DNA of 64,000 nucleotides from Silvanigrella paludirubra (GTDB lineage Bacteria > Bdellovibrionota_B > Oligoflexia > Silvanigrellales > Silvanigrellaceae): the NCBI RefSeq assembly GCF_009208775.1, contig NZ_WFLM01000005.1, positions 313,168 to 377,167 on the forward strand, given 5' to 3'. Shown piece by piece: positions 44,162 through 53,117 of this stretch. The position numbers were made by a program, and so were the translations under genes. Below the pieces are notes generated by a model. That model made no database searches. It was not told where the DNA came from and was given only the letters and a program-made list of their open reading frames with translations. Each line of letters opens with the position of its first letter. The stretch's first letter is position 1.

Positions 44162-45289
44162 ATGTTATTTTATTTGAATAAAAAAGAAAAAACATTTATA
44201 AAATTATTTTTATTCATCTTTATTATTTTTTTTCATAATTATGCAAATTCAATATCTATTACTTTCATTGTCCCAGGAAAATCTAATGAAGATTTTTGGG
44301 TAAATTCTGCCGAGTTTACAAGAGCAGCTGCTCTAAATTTAGGTTTTGAATTTGAAGTATTATATGCTGAAAGAGATAGATTATATATGCTTGAATTAGC
44401 TAAAAATGTGTCAGAAAGAAAACAAAAACCAGACTTTGTTTTTATTGTCAATGAAAAACAAGCAGCTCCTCAAATGCTTCAAGTGTTAAATAAAAACAAA
44501 ATACATACAATATTAACTCATATAGATTTAACAGAAGATCAAAAAGAAGTTTTAAAAACTCCTAGAGAAAATTTAAAATATTGGCTTGCCACTATTTATC
44601 CAGATAATGTAAATGCAGGTTATCAAATTGCTAATGAAATTTATAAAAAAACAAAAAAAAATGTTAAAAACAAAAAAAATTACTCACTAGTAGCAATTAA
44701 TGGAGATAAATCAACAAAAGCTTCATTGGAAAGAGAGCTTGGATTAAATCAGTTTTTATTAGAGCATAAAAATATAACATTATATCAAATTATTTCTGCT
44801 GAATGGGAAAGGCAACTAGCATATGAAAAAATGCTTTTAATACAAAAAAGATATCACGACATTGATATGATCTGGGCCGCAAATGACCCCATAGCCCTAG
44901 GTGCTTTAAAAGCAGTTAAAGAGAAAAATAGAAAACCGGGTAAAGATATTTTTATAGGAGGTTTAAATTGGCAACAAGAAGCGCTTCAAGAAATAAAAAA
45001 TGGTTCATTATCTATTTCTTTAGGCGGGCATTTTATGACGGGAGCCTGTGCTGTAATTATTTTGTATGATTATTTGCATGGAATTGACATAAAAGAAAAA
45101 AATTATGAAATGAATTTAAAGATTTTTTCTACTATCAATGAAAATGAAGCTGAAGAATATACTAAATACTTGGATAGATCACATTGGAAAAAAATTAATT
45201 TTAAAAAATTATCAAAATTTTTAAACCCTCAACTAAATGATTATGATTTTGATGCAAAAAAAATATTAAAATCCATTAATAACAATTAA
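44162..45289 (+). CDS. Periplasmic binding protein, sugar type (Peripla_BP_4-like)
   Basis: The 375-residue product has a signal peptide (hydrophobic residues 16-27, cleavage near YANS) and the type I periplasmic-binding fold: ITFIVPGKSNEDFWVNSAEFTRAAALNLGFEFEVLY at the start, NVNAGYQIANEIYKK and SLVAINGDKSTKASLERELGLNQFL in the hinge region, and IDMIWAANDPIALGALKAVKE. Members bind sugars or AI-2 for ABC import or for chemoreceptors. No transporter or sensor is adjacent, so a stand-alone sensory role is possible. Confidence 0.85.
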   Translation: MLFYLNKKEKTFIKLFLFIFIIFFHNYANSISITFIVPGKSNEDFWVNSAEFTRAAALNLGFEFEVLYAERDRLYMLELAKNVSERKQKPDFVFIVNEKQAAPQMLQVLNKNKIHTILTHIDLTEDQKEVLKTPRENLKYWLATIYPDNVNAGYQIANEIYKKTKKNVKNKKNYSLVAINGDKSTKASLERELGLNQFLLEHKNITLYQIISAEWERQLAYEKMLLIQKRYHDIDMIWAANDPIALGALKAVKEKNRKPGKDIFIGGLNWQQEALQEIKNGSLSISLGGHFMTGACAVIILYDYLHGIDIKEKNYEMNLKIFSTINENEAEEYTKYLDRSHWKKINFKKLSKFLNPQLNDYDFDAKKILKSINNN

Positions 45290-45661
45290 ATATTTTACAA
45301 TATTTGAAATAATAAATTTAAAAAATTAGTTGACTAACACTAAACCAATAGTGTATTAGTTCATATTACACAATAAATTCATATGTAATTTTTATTTAAC
45401 TACACATAATTACTAAAATGTAATTCATTTTTTCTTTGTGTTTCTAAAAAAATAGATCAAAATAATTTTTAATACATTAGTTACTAATTCATTTAATTTA
45501 TAACTTTTTACTATTATAATTAATTAAATACTTGTAATATAAATTAAATTATGTATTAATTACATCTGAAGATTGTTTTATTTCGAAATACATTCAGCTT
45601 TAAAAAAAAGATTAAATAACATTCCTTTATTATTTAAAAAAAATTTAATACGGAGTAATTC
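45290..45661. other. AT-rich intergenic region with a palindrome-bearing promoter candidate
   Basis: There is no gene in 372 bases. TTGACT at 45330 and TATTAG at 45354 are 18 apart, and within them lies an imperfect inverted repeat (ACTAACACT ... AGTGTATTAGT, 45333-45361). If it drives the next gene, the leader is nearly 300 nt long. The last bases hold the ACGGAG ribosome site. Confidence 0.45.
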
Positions 45662-46813
45662 ATGAAAATTAAAATAATTTTCTCATTAATATTATCTTAT
45701 TCTCCTTTTCTATTTTTAAAAAATACTTATGCTTTTGAACTTCCAGACGTAGATCCTATAGAGTGCAAAACTTCACTTAGAGAAGATTTTCTTTCAAATA
45801 AAGGAACTATTAGTTCTGTTATTGATAATATTGGAAAAAATTTTGACCCCGAAAATTCAAAACAAGGAAAAATAGTTGATTCATTTAGCGTAACGTTTGC
45901 AACAGCAGCATTGGCTACATATACCGCTGGAGTAGACGGATTTAATGTAACTTCAATTTTAAATTTAATTAAAAATATACTAGATAATGTTTATAAATTT
46001 GATTTTCCTAATGGCAATATTGCTGTTCCAGTATGCGAAAAGAAAAATCCTGCAAAAGAAATTACCCTAGCAAAAAATATTATTAATACTTTTTATAGTA
46101 CTCATAAATTAGGGGTGAATCAATTTTCTTCAAGCTCAGATATTTTTACTATTCCAAAAAATAGTAAAAATATTTTAATAATTGGTAAAGAAAACAAAAT
46201 GAATTTAGTTAAATTCATGAACTTTAAAGAAGATGATATAACAATTACAAGTGTATCAACTTTAGAATTTCCCTTAATAGCATTAAATAAAAGAAAAGAT
46301 TCTTGCAAAGAGGGATTAACCTTAAAAGGTGGACAATATTGTACTGTAGAATATTCTTTTGATAGTAGTAAAGTTATTAAACAAAATTCACAAAGTATTA
46401 TTGTAAATTATGTAAGTAATACAGGACCACACAGTGTTTCTTCTAACATAAGCTATGGGACATTCGATAAAGATTGTGTACCTTTTAAAGTATATGCACC
46501 ATGGGGAATTGGCTATGCTATAGATATTAAAGGTCCAAATAATCCCGAAATTAATTTAGCTAGTTGTGCAATATTAAATGAAGAAAATTATGGTGGCAAT
46601 AAAGAATATCCAGACTATTTTAAAAATATATCAGTTGGACAAACCTCTCCAAAAATTTATGTTTTAAAAAATTCAACTGTTAGAATTCATAGATTCTGGG
46701 GAAGTAATAATGATTATTTTTATAATATTAAAAATGGAATAAATAATTTTGTTCAATGTAATGGAACTTTATTTGGTAACATGAATTGCTGGGAAACAAG
46801 AAGAGATTTTTAA
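45662..46813 (+). CDS. Exported protein, unknown
   Basis: The 383-residue product has a signal peptide (cleavage near TYA at residue 24). The mature part has about nine Cys, an early Cys-containing helix (DPIECKTSLREDF), a central helical Ala/Thr segment (FATAALATYTAG) and a beta-rich C-terminal half with VYAPWGIGYAIDIKGP. Disulfide bonds and an extracytoplasmic location are likely. ACGGAG precedes the ATG. A lipoprotein gene follows after 42 bases. No family is recognised; a secreted effector is possible but unproven. Confidence 0.75.
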   Translation: MKIKIIFSLILSYSPFLFLKNTYAFELPDVDPIECKTSLREDFLSNKGTISSVIDNIGKNFDPENSKQGKIVDSFSVTFATAALATYTAGVDGFNVTSILNLIKNILDNVYKFDFPNGNIAVPVCEKKNPAKEITLAKNIINTFYSTHKLGVNQFSSSSDIFTIPKNSKNILIIGKENKMNLVKFMNFKEDDITITSVSTLEFPLIALNKRKDSCKEGLTLKGGQYCTVEYSFDSSKVIKQNSQSIIVNYVSNTGPHSVSSNISYGTFDKDCVPFKVYAPWGIGYAIDIKGPNNPEINLASCAILNEENYGGNKEYPDYFKNISVGQTSPKIYVLKNSTVRIHRFWGSNNDYFYNIKNGINNFVQCNGTLFGNMNCWETRRDF

Positions 46814-46855
46814 TTTTTAGCATAAATAAAATAATATTTAAATGGAGATTTATCT

Positions 46856-47368
46856 ATGAAAAACAAAAATATTCTTTCAATGATTTCTGTATTTTCAATA
46901 TTTTTAATTTCAGCTTGTGGAAATAAAAAACTTTCCAAGTCTGATACGAATGAAGAAAACAATATAAGTGAAAATAGGAATATGAATGAGAAAATAGATC
47001 TTAAAAAAGGAGATGATACCAGTTCGGGTGAAGGGGGAATTAAAGACATCAAGTTACCAGAAACCTTTGAAAACCCATCAGTTTTATTTAACGCTTTAAA
47101 ATATACTGAAGAACAATCACGTTTTTGTAGACTTTATTATGATAAAAATATAAGAGATGTTCTCAGATATCAGCTTAATGTTTTATATACGAAAGATATT
47201 AATAATGCTGACACTGGAAAAAGCGCTGCTGTTTCAAGCATATTAATTGCCACAATGGGGACATTTATTGGAGCAATTGACGATGAGGGTTGTGAAAAAG
47301 ACCCTTCAAATTATGTTAAAACAGTTTATGAATACGTAGTAAAAACAAGTAAAATGCTAAAGCAATAA
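46856..47368 (+). CDS. Lipoprotein, unknown
   Basis: The 170-residue product has the lipobox ISAC at residues 18-21. A polar, charged linker (about 22-65, with GDDTSSGEGGIKD) leads to a helical domain containing SRFCRLYYDKNIRDVL and GAIDDEGCEKDPSNYV, whose two Cys could pair. It follows the exported gene at 45662 by 42 bases; both have an Ala/Thr-rich helix followed by a Cys-rich part, so they may act together. No family is recognised. Confidence 0.75.
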   Translation: MKNKNILSMISVFSIFLISACGNKKLSKSDTNEENNISENRNMNEKIDLKKGDDTSSGEGGIKDIKLPETFENPSVLFNALKYTEEQSRFCRLYYDKNIRDVLRYQLNVLYTKDINNADTGKSAAVSSILIATMGTFIGAIDDEGCEKDPSNYVKTVYEYVVKTSKMLKQ

Positions 47369-47382
47369 GAAAGTTTAAATGA

Positions 47383-47922
47383 ATGGAAAGAGTTTTGCAA
47401 AATATTCCAACTTTTGAAAAAATACCATTTCAATATTCAATTATTAAAAATTTTATTGCAATCTTAAATTTAAAGATTACTAAAAATCCTTTAAGTGAAT
47501 TAGAAAGCGCTGAATATGGCGCTTGTCAATTTGAAATTGAAAGCAAAAATATAATATTCAGAGTTGCAAAAACAACTCCTACGAAAATAGGGCAATTTGT
47601 AACACTTTGGAAACGCCCAAATTCTAATTCTGATATTGCACCATTTGATTTTGAAGATCATTTTAAATTCATAATGATTTTTGTTTATAATGATTTAAAT
47701 TCAGGAGTATTTCTTTTTAATAAAAATATTCTTACAAAAAAAGGAGTTATCTCTTTACATAATAAAGGAGGAAAAAGAGCAATCCGAGTTTATCCACCAT
47801 GGTGTAATCCTGATTCAAAACAAGCAATATCTTCTCAAAAGTGGCAATGCGAATATTATATTTCTCTAGATCAAACTACAGAAAAAGAAACAAGTTTATT
47901 TAAAAATATTTTAAATTCTTAA
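47383..47922 (+). CDS. mepB: MepB family protein
   Basis: The 179-residue cytosolic protein matches the MepB family (PF08877), first named for the gene next to the S. aureus MepA efflux pump. AEYGACQFEIESKNIIFRVAKTTPTKIGQFVTLWKR is the family hallmark, with KKGVISLHNKGGKRAIRVYPPW and SSQKWQCEYYI in the C-terminal half. Its biochemical activity is unknown. It starts 14 bases after the lipoprotein gene but without a strong ribosome site. It is convergent with the SDR gene, with three bases between stops. Confidence 0.88.
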   Translation: MERVLQNIPTFEKIPFQYSIIKNFIAILNLKITKNPLSELESAEYGACQFEIESKNIIFRVAKTTPTKIGQFVTLWKRPNSNSDIAPFDFEDHFKFIMIFVYNDLNSGVFLFNKNILTKKGVISLHNKGGKRAIRVYPPWCNPDSKQAISSQKWQCEYYISLDQTTEKETSLFKNILNS

Positions 47923-47925
47923 TCA

Positions 47926-49350
47926 CTATCCTTTAGCAATTTTTTTAATCATTCCATTAAAAATATAACCATGAAATGGCAATACAATAAACCAATAAAA
48001 CCTACCAAAAACTCCTAATGGTCTAAAGGTTGCTGTTTGAATTACATTATTATTTTGATCAATTTTAAACTCTAACCAAGCTTCGCCTGGAAGTCTCATT
48101 TCTGCATATAATAATATTCTTTTATTTTCTTTATCTGCAATTAAGACTCTCCAAAAATCTAAAGCGTCACCTGCTGATATTTCAGTTTGATTTTTTCTAC
48201 CTCTTCTTAGTCCAACACCGCCACATATTTGGTCAATAAATCCTCTTATTTTCCAAAGAAAGTCTCCAGAATACCATCCATTTATACCACCAATTGACCA
48301 TATTTTTTCTATAGATTTTTCTACATTTTCTGATTTTTCTTTTCTGACATCTAAAAAGCATCCATAACTTGGTACTTCTAAGTGCGAGGAAATTCCATCG
48401 CTTAAAATAGAGCTCGTTTGAGCATCTTTCCAACTTGATAGCACTTGATTATGTTCAATTTTATCAAAAGCGATACGAATTGACTCTTTATAATCAATTA
48501 AATTGATATTTAGCATGTTTTTTAAGTTATTTTCTTTACATATTACTTCTATTTTCATGCTATCAACTAAATTTTTTGCTAAAGAATAGCTTGTTGCAGT
48601 TACAAAATAAAGCCAATATGAAGATAATCGAGGTGTCATGACAGGAACTTCAAATATTTTTCTTCTTAGTTTTCTTATATATGCAAATTGCAATAACATT
48701 TCTTTATAAGTTAAAATATCAGGACCACCGATATCATAACTTTTATTATACGTTTCTTTATTCTCCATGACTCCGGATAAATATTCAATTACATTTCTAA
48801 TGGCAATAGGTTGAGTTTTTGTTTTAACCCATTTTGGTGCTATCATGACTGGTAATTTTTCTACTAAATCTCGAATTATTTCAAATGATGCACTACCAGA
48901 ACCAACAATAATTCCTGCTCTCAATGTTGTTAGGGCGTAAGAAGAATTTGATAAAATATTCTCAACATTTTTTCTTGATTCTAAGTGTTTTGATAAAATA
49001 GTATCATTTATAATACCACTCAAATAGATAACTTGTTTGACAGAAGTTTTTTCCATATAATTTTTGAAATTTAATGCAGATATATTTTCTAAAATTTTAA
49101 AATCGTCATTATCTGTAGACATAGAATGAATTAAATAATAAGCGATATCTATATCTTTAGGAATATGAATAAGTGTTTCTTCTTTTAAAAAATCAACTTC
49201 AATTAAATGAACTTTTTTATTTTTAAACTTACTTAAATCAAACCTTTTTTTGTCTCTTACACAGCAGTATACTTCATGATTTTTATCTAAAAGCTCTGGT
49301 AATAATCTTTTTCCAATATAGCCAGTAGCTCCTGTTAAAAGTATTTTCAT
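47926..49350 (-). CDS. SDR-type NAD(P)-binding protein with DUF2867 domain
   Basis: The 474-residue protein has an N-terminal atypical SDR domain (LLTGATGYIGKRLLPELL, the GxxGxxG dinucleotide site; YYLIHSM and TLRAGIIVGSGSASFEI follow) and a C-terminal DUF2867 domain from about residue 330 (GVGLRRGRKNQTEISAGDALDFWRV, AEMRLPGEAWLEFKI, RFYWFIVLPFHGYIF). This fusion is widespread in bacteria; the substrate is unknown. AAAGGATT precedes the ATG. Confidence 0.9.
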   Translation of the reverse strand: MKILLTGATGYIGKRLLPELLDKNHEVYCCVRDKKRFDLSKFKNKKVHLIEVDFLKEETLIHIPKDIDIAYYLIHSMSTDNDDFKILENISALNFKNYMEKTSVKQVIYLSGIINDTILSKHLESRKNVENILSNSSYALTTLRAGIIVGSGSASFEIIRDLVEKLPVMIAPKWVKTKTQPIAIRNVIEYLSGVMENKETYNKSYDIGGPDILTYKEMLLQFAYIRKLRRKIFEVPVMTPRLSSYWLYFVTATSYSLAKNLVDSMKIEVICKENNLKNMLNINLIDYKESIRIAFDKIEHNQVLSSWKDAQTSSILSDGISSHLEVPSYGCFLDVRKEKSENVEKSIEKIWSIGGINGWYSGDFLWKIRGFIDQICGGVGLRRGRKNQTEISAGDALDFWRVLIADKENKRILLYAEMRLPGEAWLEFKIDQNNNVIQTATFRPLGVFGRFYWFIVLPFHGYIFNGMIKKIAKG

Positions 49351-49498
49351 AAATAAATCCTTTATTTTACATTATAACATATAATGGATCGGAGTTTTTT
49401 ATCATTTATTAAATTTTTATATTTAGCTTAATAATATTAAGATATTATGTTTAATTAAGTTTTTTTAAAATTGGATTTATTTATTAGAATCTTATCTA

Positions 49499-49536
49499 AA
49501 TTAAAATACAATTCGCATTAAAGCGAATTGTATTTT
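49499..49536 (-). terminator. 14-bp perfect hairpin overlapping the proS 3' end
   Basis: AAAATACAATTCGC (49503-49516) pairs exactly with 49523-49536, loop ATTAAA. The upstream arm encodes the last five codons of proS and the loop holds its stop codon. On the minus strand the stem ends in TATTTT, followed by AATTT, so the U-tract is part of the stem. Confidence 0.75.
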
Positions 49537-51275
49537 CTATATTCATCTTTAATTTCTGATAATAAAATATTTTCAATTTCTTCTAATTTAACCTTACGTG
49601 GTTCTGATCTATTATCACGGTATTTCAACTCTACACAGCCTTCTGCATAAGTTTTTGGTGAAAGAATAATACGAAATGGAATTCCCATTAGATCGGCATC
49701 TGCAAATTGTGATCCTGGTTTTTCATCACGATCGTCCATTAAAACTTCTAAACCTTGCTTTGTTAAGCTTTGGTAAAGCTCTTCGGATTTTTCTATAATA
49801 ATATTTTCTTTTCTATTTAAAACACAAAAATGTATTTCAAATGGAGAAATAGGTAGAGGTAATATAGGACCTCTGTCATCATGACTTTCTTCAATAATAG
49901 CAGGAAGAAGTCTTGTTATACCAATTCCATAGCATCCCATAATAGGGTATTGTTTTTTTCCATTTTGATCTAAATAGGTACATTCCATACCTTCTGAATA
50001 TTTTGTTCCTAAATGGAAAATATTCCCAATTTCAATGCCACGTGTTTCTTTTAAGCTAGAGTTACAATTAGGGCATGGATCACCTTCTCTTGCAGCGGCA
50101 ATATCTCCAATTATGACTTTCTTTTTTTCTGATTCTGTTAACTTAGACAAAAAGTCTCTTTCTAAATTAAAATTCACATAATGATAATCTTTTTCATTGG
50201 CACCCGTAGCTAAATTATTGCTTTTTGCAACGGTATGATCAATTACGACATAACATTCATTTAAATTTAAACCTATTGGACCTGTACTCCCCGCAACAGC
50301 TCCTGCCTTTACGATAGATTCATGAGTTGCTGTTACAACTTCAGATTTAACTAATGTTCGCACTTTTTTATCAATAACCTCAAGATCACCCCTTACAAAG
50401 GAGATAACAGGAACTCCTTCTAAGGTTTGAAACATGACTGCTTTTGCTGTTTGTTCAGCTGGAATTTTTAACATATTCGTTAAAAGTTCTATTGTTTTTG
50501 CATTTGGGGTATGCTCTTTTGTCATAGAAACTTCTGTTTGTTTTTTAATTACAAATGGTGAAGTCGATATTTCTTCATTAGCACTATATTTGCAATGAGG
50601 ACATGTTATTAATTTATCTTCACCAGTTGGAGCGAGCATTTGAAATTCATGAGAATATTTTCCACCAAATAAACCATTATCTGACATTACACTCACAAAA
50701 TTTTTACAGCCCGTACGCTTAAAGAAACGATTATAGGCATCATATACACGATCATAGTATTGCTTTAAATCTTCTTCATTTGCATGAAAACTATAAGCAT
50801 CTTTCATTGTAAACTCACGCAAACGAATTAATCCACCGCGCGGACGAGGTTCATCACGAAATTTAGATTGAATTTGATACATCATAACTGGTAACTGACG
50901 ATAACTCGTGATTTCCGTACGAGCTAAATAAACCACAGGTTCTTCATGTGTTGGGTTTAATACCATTGGTTTTTCATGACGATCTTTAAACTTCATCATA
51001 TCTTTTCCAAAAGTTTGGTAACGCCCTGTTTCTTCCCATAGCTCTTTAGTTGCTGTACAAGGCATTCTTATTTCTTGCCCTTCAACAGCATTCATTTCTT
51101 CTTTACAAATTTTTTCAATTTTAGCGATACAGCGCATTCCAATTGGTAAAATGCCATAAATTCCTGCTGAGTACTGGCGCATAAAACCGCCTCTGAGCAT
51201 AAATTTATGACTTGGTAATTCGCTATCACGTGGTGTTTCTTTAATTGTTCTACCAACTAATTTGGACATGCGCAT
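49518..51275 (-). CDS. proS: Prolyl-tRNA synthetase (bacterial type)
   Basis: The 585-residue class II synthetase charges tRNA-Pro. PSHKFMLRGGFMRQYSAGIYGILPIG is the N-terminal block, TKELWEETGR and DEPRPRGGLIRLREFTMKDAYSFH (motif 2) follow, the INS-type editing domain lies around residues 230-400 (TAKAVMFQT), and CYGIGITRLLPAIIE is motif 3. GGAGA lies nine bases before the ATG. It ends a minus-strand run with the methyltransferase, HAD, metG and rpoZ genes. Confidence 0.96.
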   Translation of the reverse strand: MRMSKLVGRTIKETPRDSELPSHKFMLRGGFMRQYSAGIYGILPIGMRCIAKIEKICKEEMNAVEGQEIRMPCTATKELWEETGRYQTFGKDMMKFKDRHEKPMVLNPTHEEPVVYLARTEITSYRQLPVMMYQIQSKFRDEPRPRGGLIRLREFTMKDAYSFHANEEDLKQYYDRVYDAYNRFFKRTGCKNFVSVMSDNGLFGGKYSHEFQMLAPTGEDKLITCPHCKYSANEEISTSPFVIKKQTEVSMTKEHTPNAKTIELLTNMLKIPAEQTAKAVMFQTLEGVPVISFVRGDLEVIDKKVRTLVKSEVVTATHESIVKAGAVAGSTGPIGLNLNECYVVIDHTVAKSNNLATGANEKDYHYVNFNLERDFLSKLTESEKKKVIIGDIAAAREGDPCPNCNSSLKETRGIEIGNIFHLGTKYSEGMECTYLDQNGKKQYPIMGCYGIGITRLLPAIIEESHDDRGPILPLPISPFEIHFCVLNRKENIIIEKSEELYQSLTKQGLEVLMDDRDEKPGSQFADADLMGIPFRIILSPKTYAEGCVELKYRDNRSEPRKVKLEEIENILLSEIKDEYRKYNSL

Positions 51276-51306
51276 AAAAAAAAATCTCCAAATATTATTA
51301 TATTAA

Positions 51307-52209
51307 TTAAATTTCATTCAATAAAAGTTCTTCAAGAGTAATGACATTGCCGCCAATATGTTCTTTTAAAGAAACAAATTCTTTTTCAGCAGATTCAAGA
51401 TGATTACCTCTTCTAATACAAGTAATCAAACGATTTTTCGGGGTATGAGCAGATGGCACAAACTCTGTAGCTGTCACTTCATAGCCTTTAGAGCGTACTA
51501 AACAAATTCTGAGCGCATCTGTAAAATGTGCTGCAATTTCTCTACGAACCTGAGGAGTATGAAATACTGGAGACATAGGATGACTTGTTTCACTATCTTT
51601 CCATTTACGAGCTAGTTCTGCTTGGCAACAAGGAGCAACAGCAATAAAATCGGCTTTTTGTTTAATGGCAAATGAAAGTGCCATATCTGTTGCAGTATCG
51701 CATGCATGAAGCGCTACCACAGCATTCGGCCTTGTTTCTTTATCCCATTTGTAAGTTAACATAGAAGCAGATTCAAATTTTAATATAGAGCTATATCCTA
51801 ATTTTTCAGCTTTTTCGTTACAGCTTTTTATAATTTTTGTATTTGTATCAACGCCAATTATTTCTACAGGATGTTTCCATTTTTCTATAAAACACCATGC
51901 TAATAAAAATGTAAGATAAGATTTTCCACATCCTGCATCTAAAATACAAACTTTTTTATGTCTTTTTACAAGATCTTCAAAATGCGGTTCTAACAAATTA
52001 AACATATGATTAATTTGAATAAACTTTTTTAAATTATCAGGAGAAATAGAAGCATCAGAGTTTAATAGACCTAATGAACGTAACAATAACGGCGCATTTA
52101 ATGGAGTTATTGTGTAGTTTTTATCACCCATAATTTTTTTAAGTCGATCTTGTGTCCACCATTTATTGGCAACTTCTTTGAAATCTGGTGGCTTTTTATA
52201 AATTTCCAT
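51307..52209 (-). CDS. SAM-dependent methyltransferase, Methyltransf_32 type
   Basis: The 300-residue protein has a Rossmann methyltransferase core: CILDAGCGKSYLTFLLAW (SAM loop, GxGKSYL is typical of Methyltransf_32), IGVDTNTKII, VALHACDTATDMAL (the conserved HACDTATD block) and AVAPCCQ. The HACDTATD/PCCQ set is shared with proteins thought to act on RNA. The target is unknown. Its ATG overlaps the HAD stop (TAATG). The C-terminal part has the conserved TPKNRLI block. Confidence 0.9.
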   Translation of the reverse strand: MEIYKKPPDFKEVANKWWTQDRLKKIMGDKNYTITPLNAPLLLRSLGLLNSDASISPDNLKKFIQINHMFNLLEPHFEDLVKRHKKVCILDAGCGKSYLTFLLAWCFIEKWKHPVEIIGVDTNTKIIKSCNEKAEKLGYSSILKFESASMLTYKWDKETRPNAVVALHACDTATDMALSFAIKQKADFIAVAPCCQAELARKWKDSETSHPMSPVFHTPQVRREIAAHFTDALRICLVRSKGYEVTATEFVPSAHTPKNRLITCIRRGNHLESAEKEFVSLKEHIGGNVITLEELLLNEI

Positions 52210-53057
52210 TATTGAATATTTCCAGCTTGTTTTAAGTGCTCTAAAAAAACAGAGACACCATCTTCGTCATTTGAAAGCGCTTTTGCTTTAGCAATTTTAA
52301 GCGCATGTAAATCGGCATTTGCCATTGCAACACCAAGTCCTGCTTCTGCTAACATTTCTACATCGTTTTCTCCATCTCCAAATGCAATCACATCTTTCAT
52401 ATTTATTCCTAAATAGTCGCAGACATATTGCATAGCTGTCCCTTTATTCACTTTTGGTGAACCAAGTTCAATCCAGGGCCAACCATTAAACGTACAAAAT
52501 TTTGCACCAAGTGGTTTAAAAAACTTTGTTTGTTCAGTTAAAAAAGCCTCACGATTGCTATCAGGTGTTAATAAAAATAAAAAGCTAACAATAGATTCTG
52601 CGGGAGGATTATCAATATCCAATTCTTTAACATCGGAATCATAATGAGTAGAAAATTCATTTGAATCGAGAAGATTAGGATGCAAACAATAAAAACCATT
52701 TGCTGTATCAAAAAGAATATTCTGAATATAATAATCAGAATTTCCATTTAAAATATTTTTGCACATTGCAAAAATAGCTTCTTTTAATTGATTATCAACA
52801 TAAGAAAGCATCATAGAATATCCATCAATACTTTTACGAATATCATTTCCATTTAAAGTAATAATTGGAGTGTCTATTTTTAATCCTTGAGTTACTTTTT
52901 TTACTGACTTTAATGTTCTACCAGTAGCAATAACTACGGGTATTCCATTATCAATAAATTCATTGAGACATTTTAAATTTCTTTGAGAAATAACTTTTTG
53001 TGAATTTAGAAGAGTGCCATCAAGATCAACAAAAATCGCTTTATAATTAAAGCCCAT
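52209..53057 (-). CDS. Cof-type HAD phosphatase
   Basis: The 282-residue HAD hydrolase has motif I DLDGTLLNS, motif II VIATGRTLKSV, motif III Lys in NKGTAMQYV and motif IV FGDGENDVEML, with the Cof-type (C2B) cap between residues 85 and 195. Members dephosphorylate sugar phosphates, nucleotides or flavin intermediates; specificity cannot be read here. A GGGG ribosome site lies before the ATG. It starts 60 bases after metG stops and overlaps the methyltransferase by one base. Confidence 0.92.
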   Translation of the reverse strand: MGFNYKAIFVDLDGTLLNSQKVISQRNLKCLNEFIDNGIPVVIATGRTLKSVKKVTQGLKIDTPIITLNGNDIRKSIDGYSMMLSYVDNQLKEAIFAMCKNILNGNSDYYIQNILFDTANGFYCLHPNLLDSNEFSTHYDSDVKELDIDNPPAESIVSFLFLLTPDSNREAFLTEQTKFFKPLGAKFCTFNGWPWIELGSPKVNKGTAMQYVCDYLGINMKDVIAFGDGENDVEMLAEAGLGVAMANADLHALKIAKAKALSNDEDGVSVFLEHLKQAGNIQ

Positions 53058-53117
53058 ATTTTCCCCATCTTTAGAAATTATTTATTTCACGAAAAACTCA
53101 ATTTTAATAAATCATAA

